A stretch of DNA of 64,000 nt from Streptomyces sp. ASQP_92 (GCF_025399895.1 NZ_JAODUA010000009.1:124001-188000); one strand, 5' to 3'. Positions 16,124-24,453 are shown, counted from the first letter of the stretch. A program made the numbers and translations. The notes: generated by a model from the sequence alone, not told the origin.

Positions 16124-17002
16124 ATGCGCGGGGACGAGTACCTGGCCGAGCGGTTCGAGGGGCATCGGGGGCATCTGCGGGCAGTGGCCTACCGAATGCT
16201 CGGCTCGCTGCACGAGGCCGACGACGCCGTGCAGGAGGCCTGGTTGCGGCTCAGCCGGTCCGACACCGGCTCGGTGGCCAATCTGGGGGGCTGGCTGACC
16301 ACCGTCGTGGGGCGGGTCTGCCTCGACATGCTGCGCGCCCGGACCTCGCGCCGCGAGGACCCGCTCGGGCTGCGGGTGCCCGACCCGATCGTCACGGGCG
16401 CGGACGGCACGGGCCCGCAGGACGAGGTGCTGCTCGCCGACTCGGTGGGGCTCGCGCTGCTCGTCGTCCTGGAGACACTGGGCCCGGCGGAGCGGCTCGC
16501 CTTCGTGCTGCACGACCTGTTCGCCGTGCCGTTCGACGAGATCGCCCCCATCGTCGGGCGCACCCCCGCCGCCGCCCGTCAGCTCGCCTCCCGGGCGCGG
16601 CGGCGGGTCCGGGGTGGCGCCCCGGCCTCCGACATGGATCCGGCGGGCCGCCGCGAGGTGGTCGAGGCGTTCATGGCGGCGGCCCGCGAGGGCGACTTCG
16701 ACGCGCTGGTCGCGGTGCTCGACCCGGACGTGGTGGCCCGCTCCGACGGCGGGGAGCTCCGGCCCGGCGGGGTGCTGCGCGGCGCCGAGGCGGTCGCGGG
16801 CGGCGCGCTGTTCGGGGCGCGGCTCGCCGAGTTCACCATCCTGGTGCTGGTCAACGGCAGCCCGGGGCTCGTCTCGCTGACCGAGGGGCGGCCGCTGTCG
16901 GTGATGGCCTTCACCATCGCCGGGGGACGGATCGCCACCATCGACATCCTGGCCGACCCGGAGCGGCTCGACGCGCTCGATCTGACCGTACTGACGACCT
17001 GA
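16124..17002 (+). CDS. ECF41-family RNA polymerase sigma factor
   Basis: 292 residues. Sigma-2 (about 8-75, RAVAYRMLGSLHEADDAVQEAWLRL) and sigma-4 (about 105-160, ERLAFVLHDLFAVPFDEIAPIVGRTPAAARQLASRARR) are followed by a SnoaL-like C-terminal domain (about 170-292). ECF41 hallmarks are present: a VPDP linker, DGGELRPGG (DGGGK-like) and ADPERLDAL (NPDKL-like). In this family the C-terminal extension replaces an anti-sigma factor. Family targets are usually carboxymuconolactone-decarboxylase-, oxidoreductase- or epimerase-type genes; none is adjacent here. GGAG precedes the ATG. Confidence 0.92.
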   Translation: MRGDEYLAERFEGHRGHLRAVAYRMLGSLHEADDAVQEAWLRLSRSDTGSVANLGGWLTTVVGRVCLDMLRARTSRREDPLGLRVPDPIVTGADGTGPQDEVLLADSVGLALLVVLETLGPAERLAFVLHDLFAVPFDEIAPIVGRTPAAARQLASRARRRVRGGAPASDMDPAGRREVVEAFMAAAREGDFDALVAVLDPDVVARSDGGELRPGGVLRGAEAVAGGALFGARLAEFTILVLVNGSPGLVSLTEGRPLSVMAFTIAGGRIATIDILADPERLDALDLTVLTT

Positions 17003-17113
17003 CCCCCCGGGGGCCTGCTGACGAGCTGACCCCCCGGGGCCTGCTGACGACCCGCCCCCGGGGACGCTGCCGACGACCTGCCCCCCCGGGACGCTGCCGA
17101 CAACCCGAACCCC
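16993..17113. repeat. 26/27-bp tandem repeats starting in the last codons of the sigma gene
   Basis: Four and a half copies of a unit GACGACCTG(A)CCCCCCGGGG...GCTGC begin at 16993, so the sigma gene's last codons and stop (16993-17002) are the first unit. Each unit has a C6G4-type palindrome. The array fills most of the gap to the copA stop. Confidence 0.8.
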
Positions 17114-17151
17114 CGCGCGGTGCACGGGGGGTTCAGTGATCGGCGGCCCGG

Positions 17152-19455
17152 TCAGTCGGTGGCCTGGAACCCCCGCAGGCGCAGGGAGTTGCCGACCACG
17201 AAGACCGAGGAGAAGGCCATCGCGGCGCCCGCGATCATCGGGTTGAGGAGGCCGGCCGCCGCGAGGGGCAGGGCGGCGACGTTGTAGGCGAAGGCCCAGA
17301 ACAGGTTGGACTTGATGGTGCCGAGCGTCTTGCGGGAGAGCCGGATCGCGTCAGCCGCCGCCCGCAGGTCGCCGCGGACCAGGGTCAGGTCGCCGGCCTC
17401 GATGGCGGCGTCCGTGCCCGTGCCCATCGCGAGCCCGAGGTCGGCCTGGGCGAGGGCGGCCGCGTCGTTGACGCCGTCGCCGACCATGGCGACCGAACGG
17501 CCTTGTGCCTGAAGGGACTTGACCACGTCGACCTTGTCCTGCGGCATGACCTCCGCGTACACCGTGTCGATGCCGACCTCGGCCGCGACCGCCTCGGCGA
17601 CGGCCCGGTTGTCGCCGGTGAGCAGGATCGGGGTGAGGCCGAGCGCGCGGAGGCGCCTGATGGCCTCGGGGCTGGTCTCCTTGATGGCGTCGGCGACTTC
17701 GAGGACCGCGCGGGCCTCGCCGTCCCAGGCGACCGCGATGGCGGTGCGCCCCGCCGCCTCGGCGTCCGCCTTCGCCTTCTTCAGGGCGGGGGTGAGCTCC
17801 ATCGACCTTCCCCAAGCTCTCCACTCCGGTCGAGCAGGGGAGACCCCCATGGCGAGCAGCTTCTCGCGGCCGACCAGCACGGCGTGACCCTCGACGACGC
17901 CCTGGACGCCGAGGCCCGCGATGGTGGCGAAGTCCTCGGGGGTGGGCAGTGGGCCGGCCTTGGCGGCGGCGCCGTCGGCGACCGCGCGGGCGATGGGGTG
18001 TTCGGAGGAGTGCTCCAACGCCCCTGCCAGGCGCAGGACTTCGGCCTCGTCGGTGGTGTCGGTGGTGTGGACGGCGAGCAGGGTCATGCGGCCGGTGGTC
18101 ACCGTGCCGGTCTTGTCCAGGACGATCGTGTCGACCTTGCGGGTCGTCTCCAGGACCTCGGGGCCCTTGATCAGGATGCCGAGCTGGGCGCCCCGGCCGG
18201 TGCCGACCATGAGGGCGGTCGGGGTGGCCAGACCCAGGGCGCAGGGGCAGGCGATGATCAGTACGGATACGGCGGCGGTGAACGCGGCGGTGAGGCCGGA
18301 GCCGTTGCCGAGCCAGAACCCGAGGGTGGCCAGGGCGAGGCCGATGACGACCGGCACGAAGACGGCGGAGATCTTGTCGGCGAGCCGCTGGGCGGCCGCC
18401 TTGCCGTTCTGGGCGTCCTCGACGAGCCTGGCCATGCGGGCGAGCTGCGTGTCCGCGCCGACCCGGGAGGCCTCGACGACGAGCCGGCCGCCCGCGTTGA
18501 GGGTGGCGCCGGTGACGGCGTCGCCGGGGGCCACCTCCACCGGTACGGACTCGCCGGTGAGCATGGAGGCGTCGACGGCGGAGGAGCCCTCGACGACCGT
18601 GCCGTCGGTGGCGATCTTCTCGCCGGGCCGCACCAGGAACCGGTCGCCGACCTTCAACTCGCCGGTGGGCACGGTCAGTTCGCTGCCGTCGGCCCGCAGG
18701 ACGGTGACGTCCTTGGCGCCGAGTTCGAGCAGCGCCCTCAGGGCCGCGCCCGCCTTGCGCTTGGAGCGGGCCTCGAAGTAGCGCCCGGCGAGGATGAAGG
18801 CGGTGACCCCGGCCGCGGCCTCCAGATAGATGTTGCCCGCGCCGTCCGAGCGCCCGATGGTCAGCTCGAAGGGGTGGGTCATGCCGGGGGTGCCGGCCGT
18901 GCCGAAGAACAGCGCCCACAGCGACCACAGGAACGCGGCCGAGGTGCCGACGGAGATCAGCGTGTCCATGGTCGCCGCGCCGTGCCGGGCGTTGGTCCAG
19001 GCGGCCCGGTGGAAGGGCCAGGCGGCGTAGGTGACGACGGGCGCGGTCAGGGTCAGCGAGAGCCACTGCCAGTACTCGAACTGGAGGGCCGGGGCCATCG
19101 CCATCGCGATGACCGGGACGGCCAGAACCACCGCTGTCAGCAGGCGCTGGCGCAGTGGCCGCAGCTCGTCGCCGGTCTCGCCACTCTCGCCCTCGGCGGG
19201 GCCACCGCCGGATTCGGTCCGTACCGGCGCGGGCCCCTTGGCGGTGTAGCCGGTGGCCTCGACGGTGGCGATCAGGTCGGCGACGGAGACGTCCTCGCGG
19301 AAGGTGACCTTCGCCTTCTCGGTGGCGTAGTTGACGGTCGCCTCGACCCCGTCCATGCGGTTGAGCTTCTTCTCGATCCGCGCCGCGCACGAGGCGCAGG
19401 TCATGCCGCCGATGGCGAGTTCGACGTCGGCGGCGCCCGGTGTGGTGGTGGTCAT
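17152..19455 (-). CDS. copA: Copper-exporting P1B-type ATPase
   Basis: 767 residues. N-terminal heavy-metal domain with GGMTCASC (Cys20/Cys23); eight-helix transporter with TGES in the actuator domain, CPC (403-405), phosphorylation site Asp446 in DKTGTVTTG, the SEHP nucleotide motif and GDGVND. It exports Cu(I) using ATP. The promoter region carries a CsoR-type box inside the spacer of a plausible promoter. Oddity: residues about 536-551 (MGVSPARPEWRAWGRS) are encoded by a short palindromic genomic repeat inserted in frame in the N-domain; as I recall, homologs go directly from LLA to the MEL segment. The reading frame is intact. Confidence 0.95.
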   Translation of the reverse strand: MTTTTPGAADVELAIGGMTCASCAARIEKKLNRMDGVEATVNYATEKAKVTFREDVSVADLIATVEATGYTAKGPAPVRTESGGGPAEGESGETGDELRPLRQRLLTAVVLAVPVIAMAMAPALQFEYWQWLSLTLTAPVVTYAAWPFHRAAWTNARHGAATMDTLISVGTSAAFLWSLWALFFGTAGTPGMTHPFELTIGRSDGAGNIYLEAAAGVTAFILAGRYFEARSKRKAGAALRALLELGAKDVTVLRADGSELTVPTGELKVGDRFLVRPGEKIATDGTVVEGSSAVDASMLTGESVPVEVAPGDAVTGATLNAGGRLVVEASRVGADTQLARMARLVEDAQNGKAAAQRLADKISAVFVPVVIGLALATLGFWLGNGSGLTAAFTAAVSVLIIACPCALGLATPTALMVGTGRGAQLGILIKGPEVLETTRKVDTIVLDKTGTVTTGRMTLLAVHTTDTTDEAEVLRLAGALEHSSEHPIARAVADGAAAKAGPLPTPEDFATIAGLGVQGVVEGHAVLVGREKLLAMGVSPARPEWRAWGRSMELTPALKKAKADAEAAGRTAIAVAWDGEARAVLEVADAIKETSPEAIRRLRALGLTPILLTGDNRAVAEAVAAEVGIDTVYAEVMPQDKVDVVKSLQAQGRSVAMVGDGVNDAAALAQADLGLAMGTGTDAAIEAGDLTLVRGDLRAAADAIRLSRKTLGTIKSNLFWAFAYNVAALPLAAAGLLNPMIAGAAMAFSSVFVVGNSLRLRGFQATD
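17807..17850. repeat. Palindromic element inserted in copA
   Basis: Left part CTTCCCCAAGCTCTC and right part GAGCAGGGGAGACCCCCAT form an imperfect inverted repeat around a short centre. A second copy lies in mqnD at about 40350, and a right-half remnant lies near 43651. The reading frame of copA is kept, adding about 15 residues. Confidence 0.75.
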
Positions 19456-19533
19456 GACTGCGGCTCCTCGTACGAAATGCGACGTGCGGTGAGGTGCGGT
19501 GGGGCGGTGGGACGGGACCCACGGGGTCTTCCG

Positions 19534-19558
19534 ATACCCCCTGGGGGTACAGCAACAA
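19534..19558 (-). promoter_or_regulatory. copA promoter with CsoR-type box
   Basis: ATACCCCCTGGGGGTA at 19534-19549 matches the pseudo-palindromic CsoR operator. On the minus strand it fills the 16-base spacer between TTGTTG and TATCGG. Binding of apo-CsoR there would block copA. Confidence 0.7.
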
Positions 19559-19565
19559 CGTCATG

Positions 19566-19582
19566 TATACCCCCGGGGCGTA
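19566..19582. promoter_or_regulatory. Third, degenerate CsoR-type box
   Basis: TATACCCCCGGGGCGTA, lying between the two good boxes. One half-site has lost the run of five G. Confidence 0.4.
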
Positions 19583-19605
19583 CGCGACGCAAGGCGGATC
19601 CCACC

Positions 19606-19633
19606 TTGACTTGGTACCCCCTGGGGGTATGTT
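19606..19633 (+). promoter_or_regulatory. Promoter with CsoR-type box in the spacer
   Basis: TTGACT (19606-19611), 16 bases, TATGTT (19628-19633). TACCCCCTGGGGGTA (19615-19629) fills the spacer. It drives the secreted His-rich protein gene and mirrors the copA promoter. Confidence 0.75.
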
Positions 19634-19676
19634 GACGTGGTCGGTCCGTCCGGAGAGCGTTCGTAGGGAGTACGTC

Positions 19677-20597
19677 ATGAAATTCGTCATGGGCACAGGA
19701 CTGAAGATCACCGCCTTCGCCGCCGCGCTCGCCGCGACCTTCGGCACCGCCTACGGGGTCGGCAAGGGCGTCGATCCGGTCGTCGCGCGGCCCGCCGGGC
19801 ACGCCGCGCACGGGGAGCCCGCCGCGCGGGGCGGGACGGAACACGGCGGACACGGGGAGGAGGGCGGCGCGGCCGAACTGCCCGGCGGCCTCCAGGTCGC
19901 CGAGGGCGGATACGCCCTCGACCTCAGGACGCCCCGCCTCGCAGCGGGCCGGGCCGCCGAGATCAGGTTCGTGGTGACGGGCCACGACGGGCGCCCGGTG
20001 ACCGCGTTCCGCGGCGAGCACGGCAAGGAGCTGCACCTCGTCGTCGCCTCCGACGACCTCGCCGTCTACCGCCATCTGCATCCGGTACGCGCCACCGACG
20101 GCACCTGGTCGGTCCCGGCCGAACTGCCCGAGGCTGGGGGCTACCGGGTCTTCGCCGACTTCACGCCCGGCGACACCAAGGACGCCAAGAACCTGGTGCT
20201 CGGCGCCGACCTCGCGGTCTCGGGCGCCTACGCGCCGAAGGAACTGCCCGCGCCGGCGGCCACGGCTCAGGTCGAGGGCGGCTACGAGGTGAGCCTCGCG
20301 GGCGGTCTGGCGCCGGGCCGGACCGGCGAGCTGAAGCTGTCGGTGACCAAGGACGGCAGGCCCGTGACCGATCTGGAGCCGTACCTCGGAGCGTACGGAC
20401 ACCTCGTGGCGCTGCGCGCCGGTGACCTCGCCTACCTCCATGTGCACCCCAATGAGGGCGGCCCCGGGCCGGTCGTCTCGTTCAGCGCGACGCCGCCCAG
20501 TGCCGGTACGTACCGTCTGTTCCTGGACTTCCAGCATGGCGGAAAGGTCAGGACCGCCGCGTTTACCGTCGCCGCGGGTGGGCATCTCGCCGCGTAG
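19677..20597 (+). CDS. Secreted/anchored His-rich copper-related protein
   Basis: 306 residues. A hydrophobic N-terminal signal or anchor (about 8-30) is followed by a His/Gly-rich stretch (HAAHGE, EHGGHGEEGG), then two similar beta-sandwich-like repeats (about 70-185 and 195-300). Each has a tail with HLHP/HVHP (RHLHPVRA and LHVHPNEG), which suggests metal binding. I cannot name the family beyond proteins of this type beside Streptomyces copper ATPases. It is divergent from copA and shares the CsoR-type control region. GGGAG lies six bases before the ATG. It probably buffers copper outside the membrane. Confidence 0.82.
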   Translation: MKFVMGTGLKITAFAAALAATFGTAYGVGKGVDPVVARPAGHAAHGEPAARGGTEHGGHGEEGGAAELPGGLQVAEGGYALDLRTPRLAAGRAAEIRFVVTGHDGRPVTAFRGEHGKELHLVVASDDLAVYRHLHPVRATDGTWSVPAELPEAGGYRVFADFTPGDTKDAKNLVLGADLAVSGAYAPKELPAPAATAQVEGGYEVSLAGGLAPGRTGELKLSVTKDGRPVTDLEPYLGAYGHLVALRAGDLAYLHVHPNEGGPGPVVSFSATPPSAGTYRLFLDFQHGGKVRTAAFTVAAGGHLAA

Positions 20598-20604
20598 GCT
20601 GGTC

Positions 20605-20620
20605 AATGGACTAGACCTAT
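20605..20620. promoter_or_regulatory. DasR-like site upstream of cutC
   Basis: AATGGACTAGACCTAT resembles the DasR element (core TGGTCTAGACCA), with two differences in the core. It sits 44 bases before cutC. Only the sequence similarity supports it. Confidence 0.35.
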
Positions 20621-20663
20621 TGGGGCCCGATACCGGGCCCGGGTTACGGAGGAATGGGGTCAG

Positions 20664-21353
20664 ATGAGCAACCGCGCACTGCTTGAGGTGATCGCGCTCG
20701 ACGCGCAGGACGCCATCGCGGCCCAGGCCGGCGGGGCGGACCGCCTGGAGCTGGTGACCGACATGGCGGCCGACGGCCTGACCCCGTCCCGGGAGACCTT
20801 CGCGGCGATCCGCGAAGCCGTCGACATCCCGCTGCGCGTGATGCTCCGCGCGCACGACGGTTTCGCGGTCGGCGACGTAGAGGCGCTCCTGCGGGACGCC
20901 GAGGCGCTGCGGGTCGAAGGCGCGGACGAGTTCGTCGTGGGCTTCCTCGACGAGACCGGCGGCCCCGACCTGGCCGCCCTGCGCGCCCTCGCCCCCGTGC
21001 TCGCCGACTGCCGCTGGACCTTCCACCGGGCCGTCGACCGGGCCGCGTCCCGCGACGCCCTCCGCAAGGAGCTCTCCGGCCTCGCGGGCCTCGACACCTA
21101 CCTCACGGCCGGGTCCCCGCTCGGCGTCGACGACGGCCTGCCGGTCCTCCTCGCGGAAGCCGCGCGCCACGGCGAGCCCGGCTACGAGCCGCGCATCCTG
21201 GTGGGCGGCGGCCTCCAGCTCTCCCACCTGCCGGTGCTGCGGGACGCGGGGATCGACGCGGTGCACATCGGCGGCGCGTCCCGCCCCGGCGGATGGAGTG
21301 AGCCGGTCTCCCCGGCCGCCGTCGCGGAGTGGCGCGCGGCGCTCGACGCGTAG
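20664..21353 (+). CDS. cutC: Copper homeostasis protein CutC
   Basis: 229 residues, full family length. TIM-barrel protein with LEVIALDAQDAIAAQAGGADRLELV, RVMLRAHDGF and the VEGADEFVVGFL strand; DCRWTFHRAVD and the late LVGGGLQLSHLPVL match CutC. The molecular role of bacterial CutC is debated (Cu(I) binding has been reported). GGAGGA lies 11 bases upstream. Its place beside copA and the His-rich protein supports a copper role here, although no CsoR-type box lies directly before it. Confidence 0.93.
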   Translation: MSNRALLEVIALDAQDAIAAQAGGADRLELVTDMAADGLTPSRETFAAIREAVDIPLRVMLRAHDGFAVGDVEALLRDAEALRVEGADEFVVGFLDETGGPDLAALRALAPVLADCRWTFHRAVDRAASRDALRKELSGLAGLDTYLTAGSPLGVDDGLPVLLAEAARHGEPGYEPRILVGGGLQLSHLPVLRDAGIDAVHIGGASRPGGWSEPVSPAAVAEWRAALDA

Positions 21354-21415
21354 CGCTCCCTCGGCGCCGGGGGTGGGGCGCGCGGCCGCCCCACCCGTCG
21401 CCGTCCGCCGTGCCG

Positions 21416-21895
21416 TCAGAGTCGACGGAGGTTGGTCAACTCGCCCTCCTGGAGCGACAGTTGGGCCCACACCGTCTTGAGCGGGGTCGGCCCCTCCACC
21501 GTCCCCCAGCGGTCCGCGAACGCCTGCACCAGAAGAAGCCCCCGCCCCGATTCGCAATCGGCGGACGGGGCCGAGGCCACCACCGGCAGCGCCTTGTCCG
21601 CCCGGGTGTCCGTCACCTCGATGCGCAGGACGCCGTCCTCACGCAGCGCCACCCCCACCTCGAAGCCCCGCCCCGACACATAGGCGTGCAGCACCGCGTT
21701 CGCGGCGAGCTCCGCCACGAGCAGCGCCGCCGTCCGCGACACCTCGCTCTCCGGCGCGATGCCCCAGGCGGCCAACTGCCCCTGCGCCAGCCTGCGCGCC
21801 AGCCCCGCCGCCCGCCGCGTCGACGCGAACCGCTTCCTGAACGCACAGACGGTAGCCGGGAGTTGGTCGGCTCGGGGTTCCATGTCGAGATGCAT
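21416..21895 (-). CDS. HATPase_c_2 anti-sigma-type kinase
   Basis: 159 residues from ATG 21895; upstream and downstream ATGs are possible. GHKL ATP-binding fold of the RsbW/SpoIIAB type: N-box LLVAELAANAVLHA, then VTDTRADKALP and SGRGLLLVQAFADRWG (G-boxes). Such small kinases bind sigma factors or STAS antagonists, or act in XRE/DUF397 clusters. It is divergent from the XRE gene and forms, with XRE and DUF397, the three-part cluster typical of whiJ-like loci. Confidence 0.85.
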   Translation of the reverse strand: MHLDMEPRADQLPATVCAFRKRFASTRRAAGLARRLAQGQLAAWGIAPESEVSRTAALLVAELAANAVLHAYVSGRGFEVGVALREDGVLRIEVTDTRADKALPVVASAPSADCESGRGLLLVQAFADRWGTVEGPTPLKTVWAQLSLQEGELTNLRRL

Positions 21896-21940
21896 AACCC
21901 CAAGGTGGGGGCGCCGCAGCACTCACCACCAGGCCTCGAC

Positions 21941-21965
21941 CGCGTACGCTGCGCGAGCGTACGCG
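21941..21965. promoter_or_regulatory. 10-bp inverted repeat in the divergent HATPase/XRE promoter region
   Basis: CGCGTACGCT (21941-21950) and AGCGTACGCG (21956-21965) are exact complements around GCGCG. It lies between the HATPase and XRE starts and is a candidate operator for the XRE regulator. Confidence 0.5.
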
Positions 21966-22052
21966 TACAGGGTGTAGACGGTACGCCGCTCGTGCCGTAA
22001 CTCTGGGTGAGTTGCGAACGCGGGGCGATCGTTCACCTGGAGGTGGCCGCCG

Positions 22053-23015
22053 ATGCCATGGGACCACGAGGACCACGACGAACACGCGGACCTGGACGAT
22101 CACGCGGGCCGGGAATCCGAGGATTCCTCCGCGTGCCAGGAGGGGTGCGAGGAGTCGGAGGAGTCGGAGGAATCTGAGGAATCGGAGGAGTGCGAGGGGC
22201 GGGACGGGGAGCCCGAGGCCTCCGACAGCCTGCGGACGTTCGGTGCGGTCGTCCAGGCCCTGCGTGAACACGCCGGCCTCAGCCGCGCGCAGCTCGGGGC
22301 GATGGTCGGCTACTCCAAACACACGGTCGCCTCTGTGGAGTTGGGCCGCCGCATGCCCGACCCGGCGTTCGTCGAGCGCGCGGAACGCGCCCTGGGCAAC
22401 ACGGGGGCGCTGACCGCTGCGGCTCGCCACCTCAGCCGCCAGCCGGGGCTCGCGTCCTGGTTCCGCCGGTGGGCCCGTTTTGAGCGCCACGCCGTCAGCC
22501 TCGATACGTACGAGTGCCGCATGGTGCCGGGGCTGCTCCAGACGGAGGGCTACATGCGGGCGCTCTTCGACAACCGGCTCCCGCCCCTGTCGGACGCGGA
22601 GATGACGGCACGGCTCGCGGCGCGGGTGGAACGCCAGAAGTTGCTGCGTGGGCGGCCCAACACCTCGTACAGCTTCATCCTCGACGAGGCTGTACTGGCG
22701 CGACGGCTCGGGGGGCCTGAGGTGACGCGGGAACTCTTCGACCGCATCCTGGACGTCACGTCCCTGCGCAACGTGGACCTCCAACTCATGCCGCTCCACT
22801 GCCAAAGGCACGCGTGCCTCGCCGGGGCCCTGCAACTGCTCGTTACCCCGGAGGGTCGGCGCCTCGCCTACTCCGAAGGGCAGCAGAATGGACGGCTGAT
22901 CATCGACCCGAAGGAGGTCTCTCTCCTAGCTCAGCGGTATGCGACACTGCGCTCGCAGGCTCTCACGCCCGAGGAGTCACGGGGTCTGCTGGAGCGAATG
23001 CGAGGAGCCCTATGA
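22053..23015 (+). CDS. XRE-family regulator with DUF5753 and acidic N-terminal tail
   Basis: 320 residues. The first about 57 residues are an unusual acidic tail (EESEESEESEESEEC) encoded by 9-bp GAGGAGTCG-type repeats. The helix-turn-helix follows (about 60-120, ALREHAGLSRAQLGAMVGYSKHTVASVELGRR). The DUF5753 domain has MVPGLLQTEGYMRALF, RQKLLRG and VDLQLMPL. GGAGG lies about ten bases before the ATG, and no start is available nearer the HTH, so the tail seems real. Its stop overlaps the start of the DUF397 gene (ATGA). It probably regulates with DUF397 and HATPase partners. Confidence 0.88.
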   Translation: MPWDHEDHDEHADLDDHAGRESEDSSACQEGCEESEESEESEESEECEGRDGEPEASDSLRTFGAVVQALREHAGLSRAQLGAMVGYSKHTVASVELGRRMPDPAFVERAERALGNTGALTAAARHLSRQPGLASWFRRWARFERHAVSLDTYECRMVPGLLQTEGYMRALFDNRLPPLSDAEMTARLAARVERQKLLRGRPNTSYSFILDEAVLARRLGGPEVTRELFDRILDVTSLRNVDLQLMPLHCQRHACLAGALQLLVTPEGRRLAYSEGQQNGRLIIDPKEVSLLAQRYATLRSQALTPEESRGLLERMRGAL

Positions 23016-23320
23016 GCACATCCCAACTCGCCTGGTTCAAGAGCAGCTACAGCAGTGCAGAGGGTGACTCCTGCGTCGAAGTCGCCCTCGGCTGGCGGAA
23101 GTCGACGTACAGCGGGAGCTCCGGCGACGACTGCGTCGAAGTCGCCGAATGCTGGAGCAAGTCCAGCTACAGCAGCGGCGACGGTGACGACTGCGTCGAG
23201 GTGGCCGCCACCCCCGCCGTGATCCACGTCCGGGATTCCAAGGACAAGGCCGGTCCTCAGCTCACGCTTTCGCCCAGTGCCTGGGGCGAGTTCGTCGGGT
23301 ACGCGGGCGGGCGGGGCTGA
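23012..23320 (+). CDS. DUF397 protein with three tandem Cys-containing modules
   Basis: 102 residues. Three 20-residue units of the form KS(S/T)YS...D(S/D)CVEVA, each with one Cys, then the DUF397 tail with VRDSK. It has the same triplicated architecture as the protein at 272-607, though unit length and sequence differ, so the expansion looks independently maintained. The start overlaps the XRE stop. The last 64 bases are antisense to the 3' end of the MFS gene. Confidence 0.86.
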   Translation: MSTSQLAWFKSSYSSAEGDSCVEVALGWRKSTYSGSSGDDCVEVAECWSKSSYSSGDGDDCVEVAATPAVIHVRDSKDKAGPQLTLSPSAWGEFVGYAGGRG

Positions 23321-24453
23321 GTTTCGCGCGTCGTCGCGTACGCCACCGCCAGGGACAGCAGGGTCAGGGCGGTCGAGGCGAGGGGGAACCACCTCGTGCC
23401 CAGGATCGCCATGGCCGTGCTGCCCGTGACGCCTCCTCCCGCTATGCCCAGGTACAGCGCGGTGGAGTTGAGGGACAGGAGGAGGGGGGCGCTGGGCGGG
23501 TCGAGGGAGACCAGGCGGGCCGGGAGGGCGACCGCCACGGTCCAGCCGGCGAGCGGGTTGAGCACGGAGGCGATGAGCGCCGTGGCCATGGACTGCATCA
23601 GCCAGGGCAGGGCGAGGCTGATGGCCGCCGTCAGGGTGCCCGCGGTGAGCACGACGAACGTCGGGTCCCACCGGTCGACGACGCGGCCGCCCAGGTTGCT
23701 GCCCACTACGGAGAAGACGCCGGAGACCAGCAGGAGCAGGGTCAGCCGGGACTGGTCGCCGCCGGTCGCGGGGGCCGAGGCGACCGTGTAGTAGATGTAG
23801 ACGGTCTGGAACGCGAGGAAGAACAGGAACGTCGTGGCCGTCCCGCCGAGGACCCGGCGGTCGGTGAGCGGGGCGAGCCGGGTCCGCAGGGAGACGCCGG
23901 GCGCGGGTGCCGGAAGGTCGCGGAGCAGCAGGGCGAGACCGCCGAGCGCGATCGCGCCGAGGGCGGTGACCAGCCACATCGTGAGTCGCCAGTCGGAGCG
24001 GCCGAGCCAGGTGCCCAGGGGTACGCCGAGCGCGGTGGCCACGGTGATACCGCCCATGACGGTGGCGATGGCGCGGCCTCGGCGCTCCGGCGGTACGAGT
24101 GCGGTGGCGGCGGCGCTGGCAGTCGGCGTGTAGAGGGCGGCACCGACGGCGGCCAGGACCCGGGTCAGGAGCAGCGTCCCGAGGGTGGGGGCGAGCGCGG
24201 ACAGGGCGTTGGCCAGCGTGAAGACGGTGAGGGCCAGGAGCAGGGTGCGGCGACGTGGCCACTTCGCGGCCAGCGTGGCGAGGACGGGGGCGAGCACCGC
24301 GTACGAGAGCGCGAAGACGGTGATCATCTGGCCGGCGGCCGAGATCGAGACGTCCAGGTCGTGGGCGATGAGACCGAGGATGCCGGCGATCACCATCCCG
24401 TCCGTTCCGACGGCGAAGGTGCCGAGAGCGAGCAGGATCAGGCGGAGGCGCAT
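23257..24453 (-). CDS. MFS transporter (DHA1-type efflux)
   Basis: 398 residues, 12 helices, with motif A (LAAKWPRRRTLLLAL) after helix 2 and a motif C-like MGGITVATALGVPLGTWLG in helix 5. Likely a proton-driven exporter of unknown drug or metabolite. ATG at 24453 is chosen because the sequence then begins directly with helix 1; the upstream frame runs through an operator. It is divergent from an ArsR-type gene, with two matched palindromes between them. The 3' end overlaps the convergent DUF397 gene by 64 bp, so the two transcripts are partly complementary. Confidence 0.88.
   Translation of the reverse strand: MRLRLILLALGTFAVGTDGMVIAGILGLIAHDLDVSISAAGQMITVFALSYAVLAPVLATLAAKWPRRRTLLLALTVFTLANALSALAPTLGTLLLTRVLAAVGAALYTPTASAAATALVPPERRGRAIATVMGGITVATALGVPLGTWLGRSDWRLTMWLVTALGAIALGGLALLLRDLPAPAPGVSLRTRLAPLTDRRVLGGTATTFLFFLAFQTVYIYYTVASAPATGGDQSRLTLLLLVSGVFSVVGSNLGGRVVDRWDPTFVVLTAGTLTAAISLALPWLMQSMATALIASVLNPLAGWTVAVALPARLVSLDPPSAPLLLSLNSTALYLGIAGGGVTGSTAMAILGTRWFPLASTALTLLSLAVAYATTRETQPRPPAYPTNSPQALGESVS

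Noticed and set aside
17503..19635. 710-codon open frame opposite copA
   Set aside because: Antisense shadow of a clear P-type ATPase; no recognisable protein features.
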